DNA from: Anaeramoeba flamelloides
Lineage: Eukaryota; Metamonada; Anaeramoebidae
DNA length: 64,000 bases
Reading direction: 5' to 3'
Assembly (NCBI GenBank): GCA_027625915.1
Contig: JANTQA010000047.1
Location: 15,190,001-15,254,000, forward strand
Part shown: positions 1-10,888 of the stretch, piece after piece
How the letters are laid out: each line of letters starts with the position of its first letter
Numbering within the stretch: the first letter of the stretch is position 1
Notes under the pieces: model-generated
Database searches by the model: none
The model's input: only the letters and a program-made list of their open reading frames with translations
What the model was told of the DNA's origin: nothing
Program-made: the position numbers and the translations under genes

Positions 1-383
1 AAATTAATAATTAAATAATTTATTATATATGTACGCACGTATGTATGTATTTATGCATGCATATACACACGCATGCATGTATATGTATAAGTTATATATC
101 CCGTGTTTGTTAATACAGCCCTTTGGAATTCTATCTGGTTTATTTTATCAACATATAAATAATATTTTTGTTTTTTAATACATCTGAAATTATATTAGAG
201 AATTTTATGTAAAAACGATAATTTTCAATAATTATTTGTTATTAAACAATCTTCTTCCTCTAATTGCTGCTTTTAAATTTTGTTTTTTAATACTCAATAA
301 GCAAAAAAATTACTTAAAATCATAAATTTTTTTGAATCAATAAATATAACAAAGCATTTTAAGTTTTTCTTTTACAAATTTTA

Positions 384-863
384 TAAACTAAAATTCAAAA
401 TTTTCCACACAGCTAAAACGTTCCAAACAATCACAATAATACAATTTCATTCAAATTGGAAATAATTTTGATTTTTCGTAAAATATGAAAATCGTTTTTT
501 CATCTTTTAGTATTTATTTGTTTTCATTTCATTTTTTGAAATATGTAGCTTGTTTCTATAGATAAATAATTTTTTTCGAACAATTGATATTAGGTAGTGT
601 TGAGTTGTTCCAGATAGAAGAACTCAAATAAAATTAGTTGTTTGGTAGTCTCTAACCTTTGATCGATCAATATTTCTAATAGAATTTAAACAAATTTAGC
701 AATGTATTTTTTTGTTTTGCTCTCTCCAAAAATTTTAAACACACCCTTGATTTATTAGTATTGATATTTATTTATTTTTTGTTTTGTGGGTATTGTAATT
801 TATGAAAAAGTGTCAACATTTATATTAGTGAATTTTTCTAATTTGATATTTCTTCTTGAATTG

Positions 864-896
<33 letters not shown>

Positions 897-942
897 CACA
901 AATTGAATTTTGGTGTGTTTAAAAAATTTGAATTGGGGTTTA
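384..942 (+). repeat. Dispersed repeat R1, copy 1
   Basis: This is one of five copies of a 530-560 bp repeat in this window (others at 21010, 23263, 30875 and 51122), all in the same orientation. The left end reads TAAACTAAAATTCAAAAT and the right end is its imperfect inverse, finishing in AATTGGGGTTTA, so the unit looks like a short DNA element with inverted ends. Shared internal landmarks include TTTGATCGATCAA and TTTGCTCTCTCC. This copy carries a (TA)n tract that the other copies lack. It has no long open frame. Confidence 0.75.
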
Positions 943-1343
943 TTTATCATTAAAGATAAAAAAAAAAATAATAATAATCAAGAACAATTGGAAAAACCGT
1001 GTTTAATTTGTAATTTTTGGATTTTATATAAAGGTGTATGTTAGAAGAATTCGTTTACAGGTGTACAGAGCTTTATTTGAATGATAATAATGGTCTAGAC
1101 GCTTTTTAATTTTATATGTTGAAAGGGCATTTTCAGGGTAGGTTGTATAGTATTTTAGTGAATATGATTAATAGTACTTTTTAGGATAAGTATTTATAAT
1201 TTTTATTTTGGTCAAAGTGGCTGAAAAAAATTGTTTTAAATATTTATTCTTTTTTATTATTAACCCATGATGAAAAAATAAGAAATTAGTGGAATAATGC
1301 ACATCAAAAGAAAATAGTTGATATTTGTATGAAATTAAATCCA

Positions 1344-1348
<5 letters not shown>

Positions 1349-1382
<34 letters not shown>
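1349..1382. repeat. (TA)n microsatellite
   Basis: Uninterrupted TA dinucleotide tract of about 33 bases. Similar tracts occur at 868-893, 1922-1961, 13767-13797, 22938-22975, 40889-40907, 47550-47581 and 53117-53133. Confidence 0.9.
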
Positions 1383-1385
<3 letters not shown>

Positions 1386-1449
1386 TTAAAAATAGAAAAA
1401 CCCAAATTCTTCGGGAAAAACAGAGAGAAAAACAACAATGTTCGTTTTG

Positions 1450-1622
1450 AATGTCTATTGGTATTTAATTAAAAGATGGGAAACAATTTTCACTCCATTT
1501 TCCATACTTTTCTTTTAGAAAAAAGTCTCCAAACAAAGTTTGTTGGTATTTGTAGTCTCTATTTGAAAAAGGAAATGAAAATGAAGTGAAAATTTTTCAC
1601 ATTTATTAAACAAATATCATGA
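1450..1622. mobile_element. Hairpin element family D, diverged copy
   Basis: The left part (CTATTGGTATTTAATT followed by GATGGGAAACAATTTTCACT) is inverted in the right part (GAAGTGAAAATTTTTCAC). This matches the cleaner copies at 4470-4636 and 46039-46207. There is no coding capacity, so it is best read as a miniature inverted-repeat DNA element (MITE). Confidence 0.5.
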
Positions 1623-1920
1623 TCAAAGATCGAATAGAATTGTAATAGAAATCAATATGATTTCTCAAAAGTTATTTGCAGAGTTCGAATAAAATTTAAA
1701 TAATCAATTTTAACCATAGTGACTTTCGATCTTGATATAACAAAAAAAATTTTGCAAAAATATTACTTATCAAAAAAATATTAAAAAAAAAAGTAAAAAA
1801 ATAAAAAAAAAATTTAAATTTCAAATTTTTCAAAATACAATTATTTATTTAAATATACATTTAAACAATTGAAACATAAGTAATTAACCTATTACAAAGA
1901 TTTTAAATTATATGAAATGG

Positions 1921-1921
<1 letters not shown>

Positions 1922-1961
<40 letters not shown>
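1922..1961. repeat. (TA)n microsatellite
   Basis: Uninterrupted TA tract of about 40 bases in gene-free DNA. Confidence 0.9.
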
Positions 1962-1964
<3 letters not shown>

Positions 1965-2629
1965 CTTTTCGGTTAACATTACCCAGTTTTATAGAAACAG
2001 GAAACTATTTTATATAATTCTGATATTCTTCTCAATTGAAATTTTTATTTTTTAGATCAGATCTTTTTTTCACATTTTATAGAATCTGCCTTTCTATTTT
2101 ATAAAATATTTTTTTTTTTTTTTTTTTTGTTTTTCTTGTTTATTCTATTTTTTTAAAAGTCAATTTGAAAAAAAAAAAATTTAAATTTCAAATTAAAATA
2201 AAAACAATTAGGGCCTTGGTTTTACTTAAAAACTAATACATCGAGTATTAAAGAATCTTATTGTTAACAATTTTAATTTTACTGAAGAATTTGAGAATTC
2301 AGTATGAGAAATTTCAATGAATAGGGAGCAAAATATTTTTTTAACATTTTTTTTTCGGAATTTTAAAATTTGTTTAGACATTTCTTTTATTATTATTGAC
2401 TCTGATTTGAAGTTTATTAGTTTTCTTATTTCTAAGTAATAGTTATTTTGGTTCTTAAAAATAAACGCATTTTTAATTTTTATCTGGGCTCCTTTAAGTG
2501 AAATTGTGTTTATATATATATACATACTATTCGAATAAATCTGGAATAGTTAAACATGTTTGAGTTTGGTAGGGTGGGTGTTTGGTTATATTATATTTGT
2601 GTTAACCAATGTTTTTAAGCTATGAATGC

Positions 2630-2870
2630 TAAATAATGTTTGATTCCGATCTCTTAGGAGAGATACAGATGTTGACAAGTGTTCATAAGAATGAATATTT
2701 CTTCTTGTTTTCGAAATATCTTTGTGAAGGCAAAATTATCTTCTCACAATTTTCAGGAATGTTATATAATCAGAAGTTATCTTTGCAATGTACATTTCTC
2801 TCATTTTTCAATATTGTCTGACAATGGTTCGAAATGTTTCAGACACCAAAGAAACCAATTCTTTTTGTGA
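2630..2870 (+). pseudogene. Integrase-like fossil, LTR-type or related element
   Basis: Short stretches resemble the retroviral-type integrase core, notably DLLG near the start and SDNGS near the end, in the usual order and spacing for a compressed remnant. This suggests a fossil of an integrase-bearing element, such as a Ty3-like LTR retrotransposon, old and broken in several places. No LTRs or other parts of such an element were recognised nearby. The resemblance is weak and could be chance. Confidence 0.25.
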
Positions 2871-3538
2871 AATATAGATAGAATAATATTTAGAAAAGGT
2901 TGAAATTGATCGTATCTTATCATTAAAATCAAAAAAAAAAAAATAATATTCCCTAAAATTACAATTTTATCTTTAAACTGTGTCGATTAACACTCAGATC
3001 AATTTAAAGTTATGTAAAACGTATTTAGAAATTTCTTAAATATTTGTAGGTATTATTTTTTTTGGGTATTATTCGTGAAATTTGTAAGATTAATATATTT
3101 TGATCTTTCTTTTTTGTTTTTACAAGTTTGGTTACCATTCAGAATAATTGTTTAAAGTATTCAATTTTACGAATTTCAAGTCCAATTTTCAGCTTATTAA
3201 AGCCACAAAATTATTCAAATATTTTTTTTTCCATATCTTATAAAAGTTATAGTAGAACCTAACCTTTTGTAAATATTCTAAAACTATTTAACATAACAAA
3301 ATTGTATAATATAAAATGAATTTACATATCTTATAAATTTTCTAGGCGTAGGGTTGGAGCAGTTTAGTTCTATACCCAATTGAAAAAATCAAGATTTCTG
3401 TTAAAAAATGTTAAACTAATATTACAAAAATCAAAGAAAATCATGATATATAACAATAATAAAAAAATTTGTGTTTATTTTTATAAAAGTAAATACAATT
3501 GAAAACCCAATAAAAATTAATTTAATAATTTTTAGAAT

Positions 3539-5280
3539 TTAATTTTTTCGTTTAATTTTTTTCCCAATTTTTAAAAAGTTAGCGTCCAAAATAAGGGGGC
3601 ATTTTGTTCTATCTGGGGGTGAAAATGGAAGGTTCATGAGAAAAGGATTTTTATTTGTGGAATTTTCAGGTTCTGTGTTTGAGTTTTCTTCTTGATCTGT
3701 ACTAATTTCATCTTCAAAGTCACTGTTGTAATAGTTTGGAGTTTCATTATTATAAACTTGGGTATCAATGAAGAAAAATGAATTTTGTAATTTTGTTTCA
3801 ATAGTATTTATTGGTTCTTGTTTCTCTTCGTTTTCATTTTGTAATCCTTTTTTGTTGAAATTTTCTTCAATTTTTTTTATTTTTTTCTTGTTGTTTTTGT
3901 TTTTCTTTTTTTTTTTGTCTTCTTGAAAAAATGGGGAGAGAGTGTAGCTTTTTCGATTGAAGGAAATGATATTATCCATTTCGTGTGTAAAATTTTCATA
4001 ATTCCAATTTGTTAAAGGTGGCCTTTTGGTAATATAATAATAATAAAAAAAAAAAAAAAAAGAATATTTGGATATTGAATTTATTAGTGGGAAAAATTAA
4101 AGTTAATGATTTTTTCTTTTTGATTGAAGAAAAGATAAAACAATCCAAAAATGTGCTAGGTTTTTTTTAATTTTCAAGGAAATAGTTTATGAAGAAATAA
4201 TAGAAACTCTTGTCAAGAATTCAAAATATCTCTGGGTTGTGAGCAATTATTATTTTTAAGGGTAAATTTAAATTAGAAATTATACTACATTTTTTTATGT
4301 TTCCCAGATTTAATAAACACATTCGATCTGTTTAAAAGGTAATTTAATTGAAAGTTTAGTTTGTCGTTTATCTAATGATCCTCTATTATTGGCAAGTCAA
4401 AAAAAAACTGTTAATCAGTGTTAGATAAAGCAATATTAATTAAGTGAGTTATAAGAGTTTTGCAATGTTTCAATGTTATTGAATTCTAAATGAGACAAAA
4501 TTTTCACTTCTTTTTTGATATTATTCTTTTTCAAAGAGAGTTTTAAAAGAAGTAGGTAGTAATTTGTGGATCTATTTGAAAATAGGAAATTGAAAATGGA
4601 AGTGAAAATTTTTCCCATTTATAATTCAAAGAACAGTAAAATGACTCCAAAAAAAAGTTAAATCAGTTTGAGTATCAGACGAAAACTTTTCTTCGTGGCT
4701 TTATAAAAACAACCATTAATCAGGAAAAGGTATTCAAAAAAAATTACTGAAATAAGACGTTTGACAATATTGTTAAAAAAAAGTACAACTATTTTAAAAA
4801 AAGTAAGTACTTTTTTTGTTGAAGATTCTTTAGAAATTGTTTAAATTGCTTATCCAAGAAAATTAAGATCTTGTAGTTTTGTTCATAAAAAGAAAAAAAC
4901 ACAAATTGATCCTTTTTTCTCTTGGAAAAAGTGAATCATAAAGTTTTTAAAATGTACCTCAAAAACAGTTTATAAAGACAGAGAACAATTCCACGATGTA
5001 TCTTTTTTAAAAAAACCATCTGATTTCACTTTTTTTGGAAAGAATGTATATTATTCAAGTGTTGTTGTTTCTAAGGACTAGAGAAAGTGTAGGTATAAAA
5101 AGAAGATATTTACCTGATTTTTCGAAGTTTAATTGGCTCTGGAATTTCAATGCAATTGCTTGATCGATCCAATGTTAGTTCACTTTTTGCTCTTTTTGCA
5201 CGTACAAATACTTGTTTTTTCTTGGTAAGAGAGGGTATTTCACAAGGTGTGGAAAAGGTTCGACTAAATACTTTACTCAT
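3539..5280 (-). CDS. Two-exon gene, protein of unknown function (216 aa)
   Basis: Exon 1 is 5280-5114 and starts with MSKVFSRTFSTPCEIPSL. It ends in AG before a GTAAATATC donor. Exon 2 is 4022-3539, after a T-rich tract and an ACCAAAAG acceptor. Joining them keeps the frame (phase 2) and gives ...LRKIRPPLTNWNYENFT..., a sensible junction with no stop. The spliced product is 216 aa. The N-terminal 75 residues are basic and not low-complexity, the middle (about 90-130) is a Lys/Asn run, and the C-terminal third is acidic with Pro-rich FSPPDRTKCPLILD. I do not recognise the family. There is no signal peptide or membrane segment, and basic clusters would suit a nuclear protein, but that is inference. 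The 1,091-bp intron holds a family D hairpin element (4470-4636). An unseen extra exon in this intron is possible. Confidence 0.6.
4470..4636. mobile_element. Hairpin element family D, copy in intron
   Basis: The left arm contains GAATTCTAAATGAGAC and ATTTTCACTTC. The right arm contains GAAGTGAAAATTTTTCCC and ATTTATAATTCAAAG, the inverse of the left. It belongs to the same family as 46039-46207 and lies inside the intron of the unknown two-exon gene. Confidence 0.6.
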
Positions 5281-7087
5281 TATTCGATGTTATTTTGGAA
5301 GTGTTGGGATAAGTTGAGTTTGAATAATAGCTAAAATTCAATTTTTTTATTTGTAAAAAAATAAACAGAAAAGATGGGAGTTTGATTTCTGCAAAAAAGC
5401 AAAAGGAATTTAAAAAAATACCAATTTTTTTTAAATTTCCTCTTTTTAACGAAAATAAAACATTTTGAAGTTCAAATTCTACATGTAAAGACCATGCCTT
5501 TTTTATTTTGAGCTTTCATTTAGTTAAATGAAAAACGATCAAAATTTAAAAAGGGAAATAAATTTTTTTTTTAAAATTTAAATTTGCAATCGTCCGATTT
5601 TGAAAAGTCAAGGTTACTTACAAATCAGATTTTAACAAATAGTATTTCACCAATACAAAGGGAAATTTTATCAAATGAGATTGGAAAATAAAAAAAACGA
5701 AATATCTTTTAACACAAAAAAGGAATTGACAAGAAACAAAAATTTGTTTTAAAAAAGTTTTCACACAACAAGAAAATGTGGATTATTGATCTCAAAAAAA
5801 TTTTTTTTTTTTTGATAAAAAATTATTTTCGTCAAGTACGACTCGTCAAAATGATAGAGGTTGAAATATCATTCAGTTATCTAATACAGGAGTTCCAAAA
5901 GCTTCATTATTCAAAATTAAACTTTCTATTTTTTTTCAAATCCTTCTTCTATTCTGAGTCCGAAGAGAATTCAAAAAATGTATAAATTGAACATTAAAAA
6001 AGAAAAAATTGATCTGTTTTTTGATTTTCTTGATTTTTGAAAGAATAAAATTTACAGAAACCTCTTTTACAGTTGTTATAAAAACGCATGTTGAGTGAAA
6101 AAATACTGTATTTCTCTTTTAATTATTGTTTTTACAAATTTTTTTAAATAACTGTTTTTTCTGATAACTTACTTCTTTTGTTTGAAATGGTATGAAAGAA
6201 TTCACATTTTTTTCCATTACAAAGATACTTTGGGCCTAATTGGATTTCTAACCCTTATTTATCTATTTTTCCTAAAATCATCAAAGTACTTATTTTACAT
6301 AATGATACACTTCAAGATGGGAAGAAACAAACCCAATTATCAGCTTGAGAGAAACAAGTCACCATCATTGAAAAGAATTCATTTTTCTCAATTTAATTTT
6401 TAATAAAAAGATAATATCTTTTTCCCTTTTTAATTTTTAATACTTAAATTGAAAAATCTAAAATTTGCAAATCATTTTAAACTTTGAAGAAATCTGGACT
6501 ATTGTGTTTTCTGATATTTTATGTATTGTAAATCGCAATCAAAACTTAATTGATCTTTTTTAAAGTAAATCAAAATAGAAAATATATTCCCCTTATTCAA
6601 TAATTAAAAATCGAGAAAAATAGAATTCTATTTTGGTTCAGAAAAAATTATGAAATTTGTTGAAATTCAAAAATGATTAACAAATATTATTTCTCAATTC
6701 TTCAAAGTAGAAATAATGAATACAAATGTGAAAATAAATTATTTGATAATAACATCTATTGGAAAATATAACAAACAAAATTAACATTCAGCTTTCCAAA
6801 AAAAGTCTTTAAAATACTGGAAATATACAATTTTTAATCCCGAAAAAACAAGCTTCAATTCTTATTTACTCTTTTGGAATTATGGGACTTTTATAGATTT
6901 ATTACAATTATATGATTGGTGGATTTTGAAAAGTCGAATGAAAATTTTGATCTTTATTTTTTTACAATTAACAGTACTTATAAATTCAATTTACAGTACT
7001 TATAAATTCAAATAACTATTTTAAAGTTTGTGCTTTAATTTTCATTTTGTATATTTTTTCTCGAATCAAAGAAGAAAAAACAGTTTA
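5281..7087. other. Gene-free interval
   Basis: AT-rich sequence with no gene I can support. A short plus-strand open frame near 6182-6403 contains a hydrophobic stretch and the tail KMGRNKPNYQLERNKSPSLK, which looks slightly protein-like. It has no recognisable family and no convincing splice context. Confidence 0.4.
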
Positions 7088-7526
7088 CAGTTCTGGAAAA
7101 AAAGTGAAACAGGGAAAAAAAGTCAAACAAAATTTTTAATTGGGAATATTATTGAAAATTCAAAGTAAGATCAATTAATAAAAGAATAGATAAATAAATA
7201 AAGACTAAATGAAGTATTCCAACACAATTGCAGCTCATTAATACCAATCTTTTGAAATGGGTTTTTGCTTATACGATTAATCATTAAAAAATTTGTGGAA
7301 AAAATTGACTCTTTTTGAGATCTCCAAAACGAACTTGAAAAATTTCAATATAAAATAGATTTTAATTTTATTTGTTGGTTTGATTGAAAACAATAACCTG
7401 GGTTATTATTTGAAATTAATTTGTTTCTTCTTTTAATTGATTTTACATTTGAATTTTCAGTTATATTCCCAATGAAAAAACGGTGTTTTACTTTTTTTCC
7501 CTGTTTCACTTTTTTTCCAGAAAGAT
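7088..7526. mobile_element. Hairpin element family C, full copy
   Basis: The left end is TA followed by CAGTTCTGGAAAAAAAGTG, then AAACAGGG. The right end carries the inverse, CCCTGTTTCACTTTTTTTCC and AG, and the inner arms (AATTGGGAATAT) also match. The length is about 440 bp and there is no open frame. TA at the border and an end beginning CAGT suggest a Tc1/mariner-type non-autonomous element. A truncated relative lies at 54860-55147. Confidence 0.65.
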
Positions 7527-10048
7527 TAGAATTTTATGTTCAGTAATGTTTAGTAAAATTAGTTCGAATTCAAAATTGCCCTTTGGTAAAAACTGTTTCA
7601 AAGGTAGATTTAATCGATTTCAAAAATGAAATTTAACTCTAAAGTTTCTATCTTATCTTTGAATTTATCCTTACTAGAAATAAGGAACTTTATTTCGTAA
7701 GGGATTAGTGTGAACATAGATTCATCAATAAATCAAAGTATGTATTGTAATTGAGTGTAAATGATATTAGTGCTTCATGACTCATGTATCTCTAAAAAAT
7801 CTATTTTAAATATTATTGAATAATAAATTATTGCATTTTTTACTAATGATGACTATTAAAAATTTTCAATTTTGAATTTTTTTTTTATTTCCTTCTTCAT
7901 ATCTAAAAAGAAAAAAACAAATTTAATAGAATTCTAGTAATTAATAATTCATATTTCAGATCTAACAAGAGTTACTATTTTTATAATTTTAAATATTAAC
8001 TCAATAATCATTAACATAAAAAATCAAAAGAATCATTAGCTTTGTTTCCTTTTTATAAAACGAATTGTAACATCAATATATTTACATGATTTCAGAAATA
8101 ATTCGTTAAAAAAATCTATTGGTTAATGTTTTGAATTTTTTTAAAGATATTGAATTTTTTAAGTAACTAATCTAAATTTCGTTAGACAATTTAAAGAAGA
8201 TATTTTGCAACTTTGAAGTCTGAAAAATAAATGATTAAATCTTTAAATTTGTGACAGTCATATTTTTTTCTCAAAGTCTTTTGGTTTTTTACTAAAATAT
8301 TGATTGATTTGTAATTGACGTCTTTCGGCTAAATATAACTAATTTATTAAATGGATTATTTAGGTATATTCAAACCATGACGCACTTATGCGATTTCCTC
8401 CAAATAACAATAACATACTTGAATCTTAGACTTTTCCTTGCTCAACGTTAATCCTTGAAAATATGTTTTTTGGTAATTTTTAGTGGGTTTTTAGATGAAG
8501 TATGAAAATTCTAAATGTATTAATCGGATATACCACAAATATTACCCCTCCGTTTCGAATCCCCATCCTTAAATTGTTAAACTAGGATACTATTTTAATT
8601 TACGACAATAAAGAAAAAGTACAAAAAAAAAATTGAAAATAAAAAATCTTTAAAATGCTAAAAAAATATAAAATTGGGTACCTAGTGCCCCCCACTCTGA
8701 TATTTAGTATCTAGGTTTTTTTATTTTTTTTAATTTAACGGACTTGAACAAAATCAGAGATTTTACATCATACTTTTAAATTTAAAAAAAACTGAAGAAA
8801 AGTGGAATACAAATTATTTGCCACTTACTATGTAAATGTTATTTATCATCAATACACTTTTTATCGTGTGTTTACACCAACTGGATATTTTCAGTGATGC
8901 ACCACTAGATGTCATAGAGTACCCAGTCTTTTCCAGAATTTGAGATATATAAAAAGAAATTTTTTTGAAATTTTGTTTTAATTTCTTAAATTAAAAAAAA
9001 CACTAACGAAGGTTTTCCAGAATTCAAAGAAATAGTGAAAAATCAATGATTTTACTCTAAAATTTTAAATTTTGGAAAATTTAACTATAATGGATAAGTT
9101 TTTTTTTAATTTCAGAAATAAACCAAAAACTCTGGAAAACTATATAAGTGTGGATAATTTATAATTTGGATATGTCAATAATATCATTTTTATTTATATT
9201 TTTAATTATTTTCCAAATTCTATCACTTTATTTATTTTGGGAAATATTTTTTAATTGTTCCTCCCCCCCCAATAAAAATACTATTCCCTAGGGTTCGTTT
9301 CAATTTGTTTGGAAATATTGAAAAAATTAAAAAGAAAAAAAAAAGTCTATTGATATTTTTAATCTTTGGGTTATTAATAAATCACTGAAAATAATTAAGG
9401 TGGGGGTGTTTATTTTGATAAGATAATCAAATGAAAATATATTTCTTTATATTGTAAGGAGAATTTTCCAGGTTTTAAAAAAGTCTTGGGAACAATTTTA
9501 AAATAATTTTTTGATTATTTATTTCATATTTTTTTTAGGCAAAAAAAGAAAAAACTGATTAGATTTCAACCCTTCTTTGAATATTAAAGATTATTTTTTT
9601 CATGTTTTCAAAATAATTATTGTTATTTTTTTGAAATTATATAGATTTTTTGAATACCATTTTGTAAAATTTTTTGTTAATTAATGAAATTTTAGGATTT
9701 AGTTTGATTTGAATTTTATTGGTTTTTTTTTCTATAACAATTTACTCTCTTTTTTAAGATAAATTTTGTCATTTGATCCTTTATTTTTTAGAATTTCTGT
9801 TAAAATAATTAAACTTTTTGAGATCTGAACCAGATTTATTGAGGGTTTATTGTCAGTTTCTTCGATCGGTTAATGTATAGTTCTTCTATAATAACAAACA
9901 AACATTCTTTTGATCTACAATTAACGATTAAACTTTTTGGTACACATTATTTTGACAACAGTAGATTTACTTTCAAAACAATCAAATTCAAGAGTAGTAT
10001 TTGAGCTGAGATTATTATTCAATTTGATTTAATTCTTAGGACTTTCAC
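7527..10048. other. Gene-free interval
   Basis: I found no gene, RNA gene or clear repeat here. It is AT-rich sequence with a few C or G runs, for example near 9262. Confidence 0.4.
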
Positions 10049-10050
10049 TA

Positions 10051-10526
10051 CAGTGGTGTAAATAACCCATGTTTTTTATTTTAACCCATTACTAAAATTA
10101 AACTTATGCAAAAAATATTGGCTGATTGTAGAAATTAAAGAAGCAAATCAATTGGATGAAAACGGTATATAAATAAGATAATTTGGTTCTTTAAATAATT
10201 TTAAAAAAGGACTATGAAGATATGGAAAGATTAAAATGTAATTTTTTGATAAAAAAATTTGCAAAATTTCATTTTTTGAATTTTTATAAAAAAATCAATT
10301 ATTCTCAGAAATTTTGAAAATTAGATGAAATTTTTGAAACAAAAGCATTTAATATTATTAAGTCATTTTGACTAATCATAGATCTAACCTTTAAAGTCGA
10401 TTTGAATCTATACCAAGAATATATAAGTACCTTCTGGTCTTCCAATACCCAAGTCTGAAAAAAAAAACAGGGGTTAAATTTTTGTAATGGGTTAAAGTTT
10501 GTCTGAACGGGTTATTTACACCACTG
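10051..10526. mobile_element. Hairpin element family B (TA-CAGTGGTG ends)
   Basis: The left end, CAGTGGTGTAAATAACCC after TA, is exactly inverted at the right end, GGGTTATTTACACCACTG before TA. A second inner match (AACCCATTAC versus GTAATGGGTT) extends the arms. It is about 476 bp with no open frame. The TA target duplication and CAGT start fit a Tc1/mariner-derived MITE. Confidence 0.75.
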
Positions 10527-10539
10527 TACTTTTGAAATC

Positions 10540-10720
10540 CAATTTTCTTTTTTGTAAATCTATCAACTCAACTTTCGAAACAGTTCTTGACAAAGAATAT
10601 TTTGAAGATCAATTAAGTTTATCAAGTTTCTTAACATTATTACCAACAATTTTTTTATTCAACTTTGAGAAAAAACATTCAAACAAAATAGAAAATGAAA
10701 CAAAAAAAACACAATAGTAT
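10540..10720 (+). pseudogene. Possible fragment of a TBC1D5-like exon
   Basis: The translation contains INSTFETVLDKEYFED, which resembles TNSTVETLLNEKYFVH at the start of exon 2 of the TBC1D5-like gene at 42215-50950. The T-rich tract before the exon is also similar, but the AAG acceptor is absent here. The similarity fades after about 20 residues. It reads as a decayed genomic-copy fragment directly beside element B. It could also be part of a diverged paralogue or a chance match. Confidence 0.3.
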
Positions 10721-10888
10721 TTTTTTGAATTTATCAGTAAAGAGAGCTGATGTAATTTTTAAGTTACAACAAAAAAGAGTGTTAAAACAAATTTCCAAAA
10801 TATGTTGTATCATAATTCATTTTTTTCTTCAAATTTTGAAACAAAAATAAATTTCACTTTTCATAAAACCAAAAAATCTTCATTCCAA

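Larger units (their letters stand above)
1..3538. other. Gene-free left flank
   Basis: I see no supportable gene here. The first 110 bases alternate purines and pyrimidines (ATGT/CATG/CACA), followed by AT-rich sequence with (TA)n tracts at about 868-893, 1349-1382 and 1922-1961 and long A or T runs. Recognisable items, listed separately, are a 560-bp dispersed repeat, a hairpin repeat near 1450-1620 and a faint integrase-like fossil near 2630-2870. Confidence 0.6.

Noticed and set aside
8540-8575. GTTTCGAATCCCC, similar to a tRNA T arm
   Set aside because: No A box or cloverleaf at the right distance on either strand.
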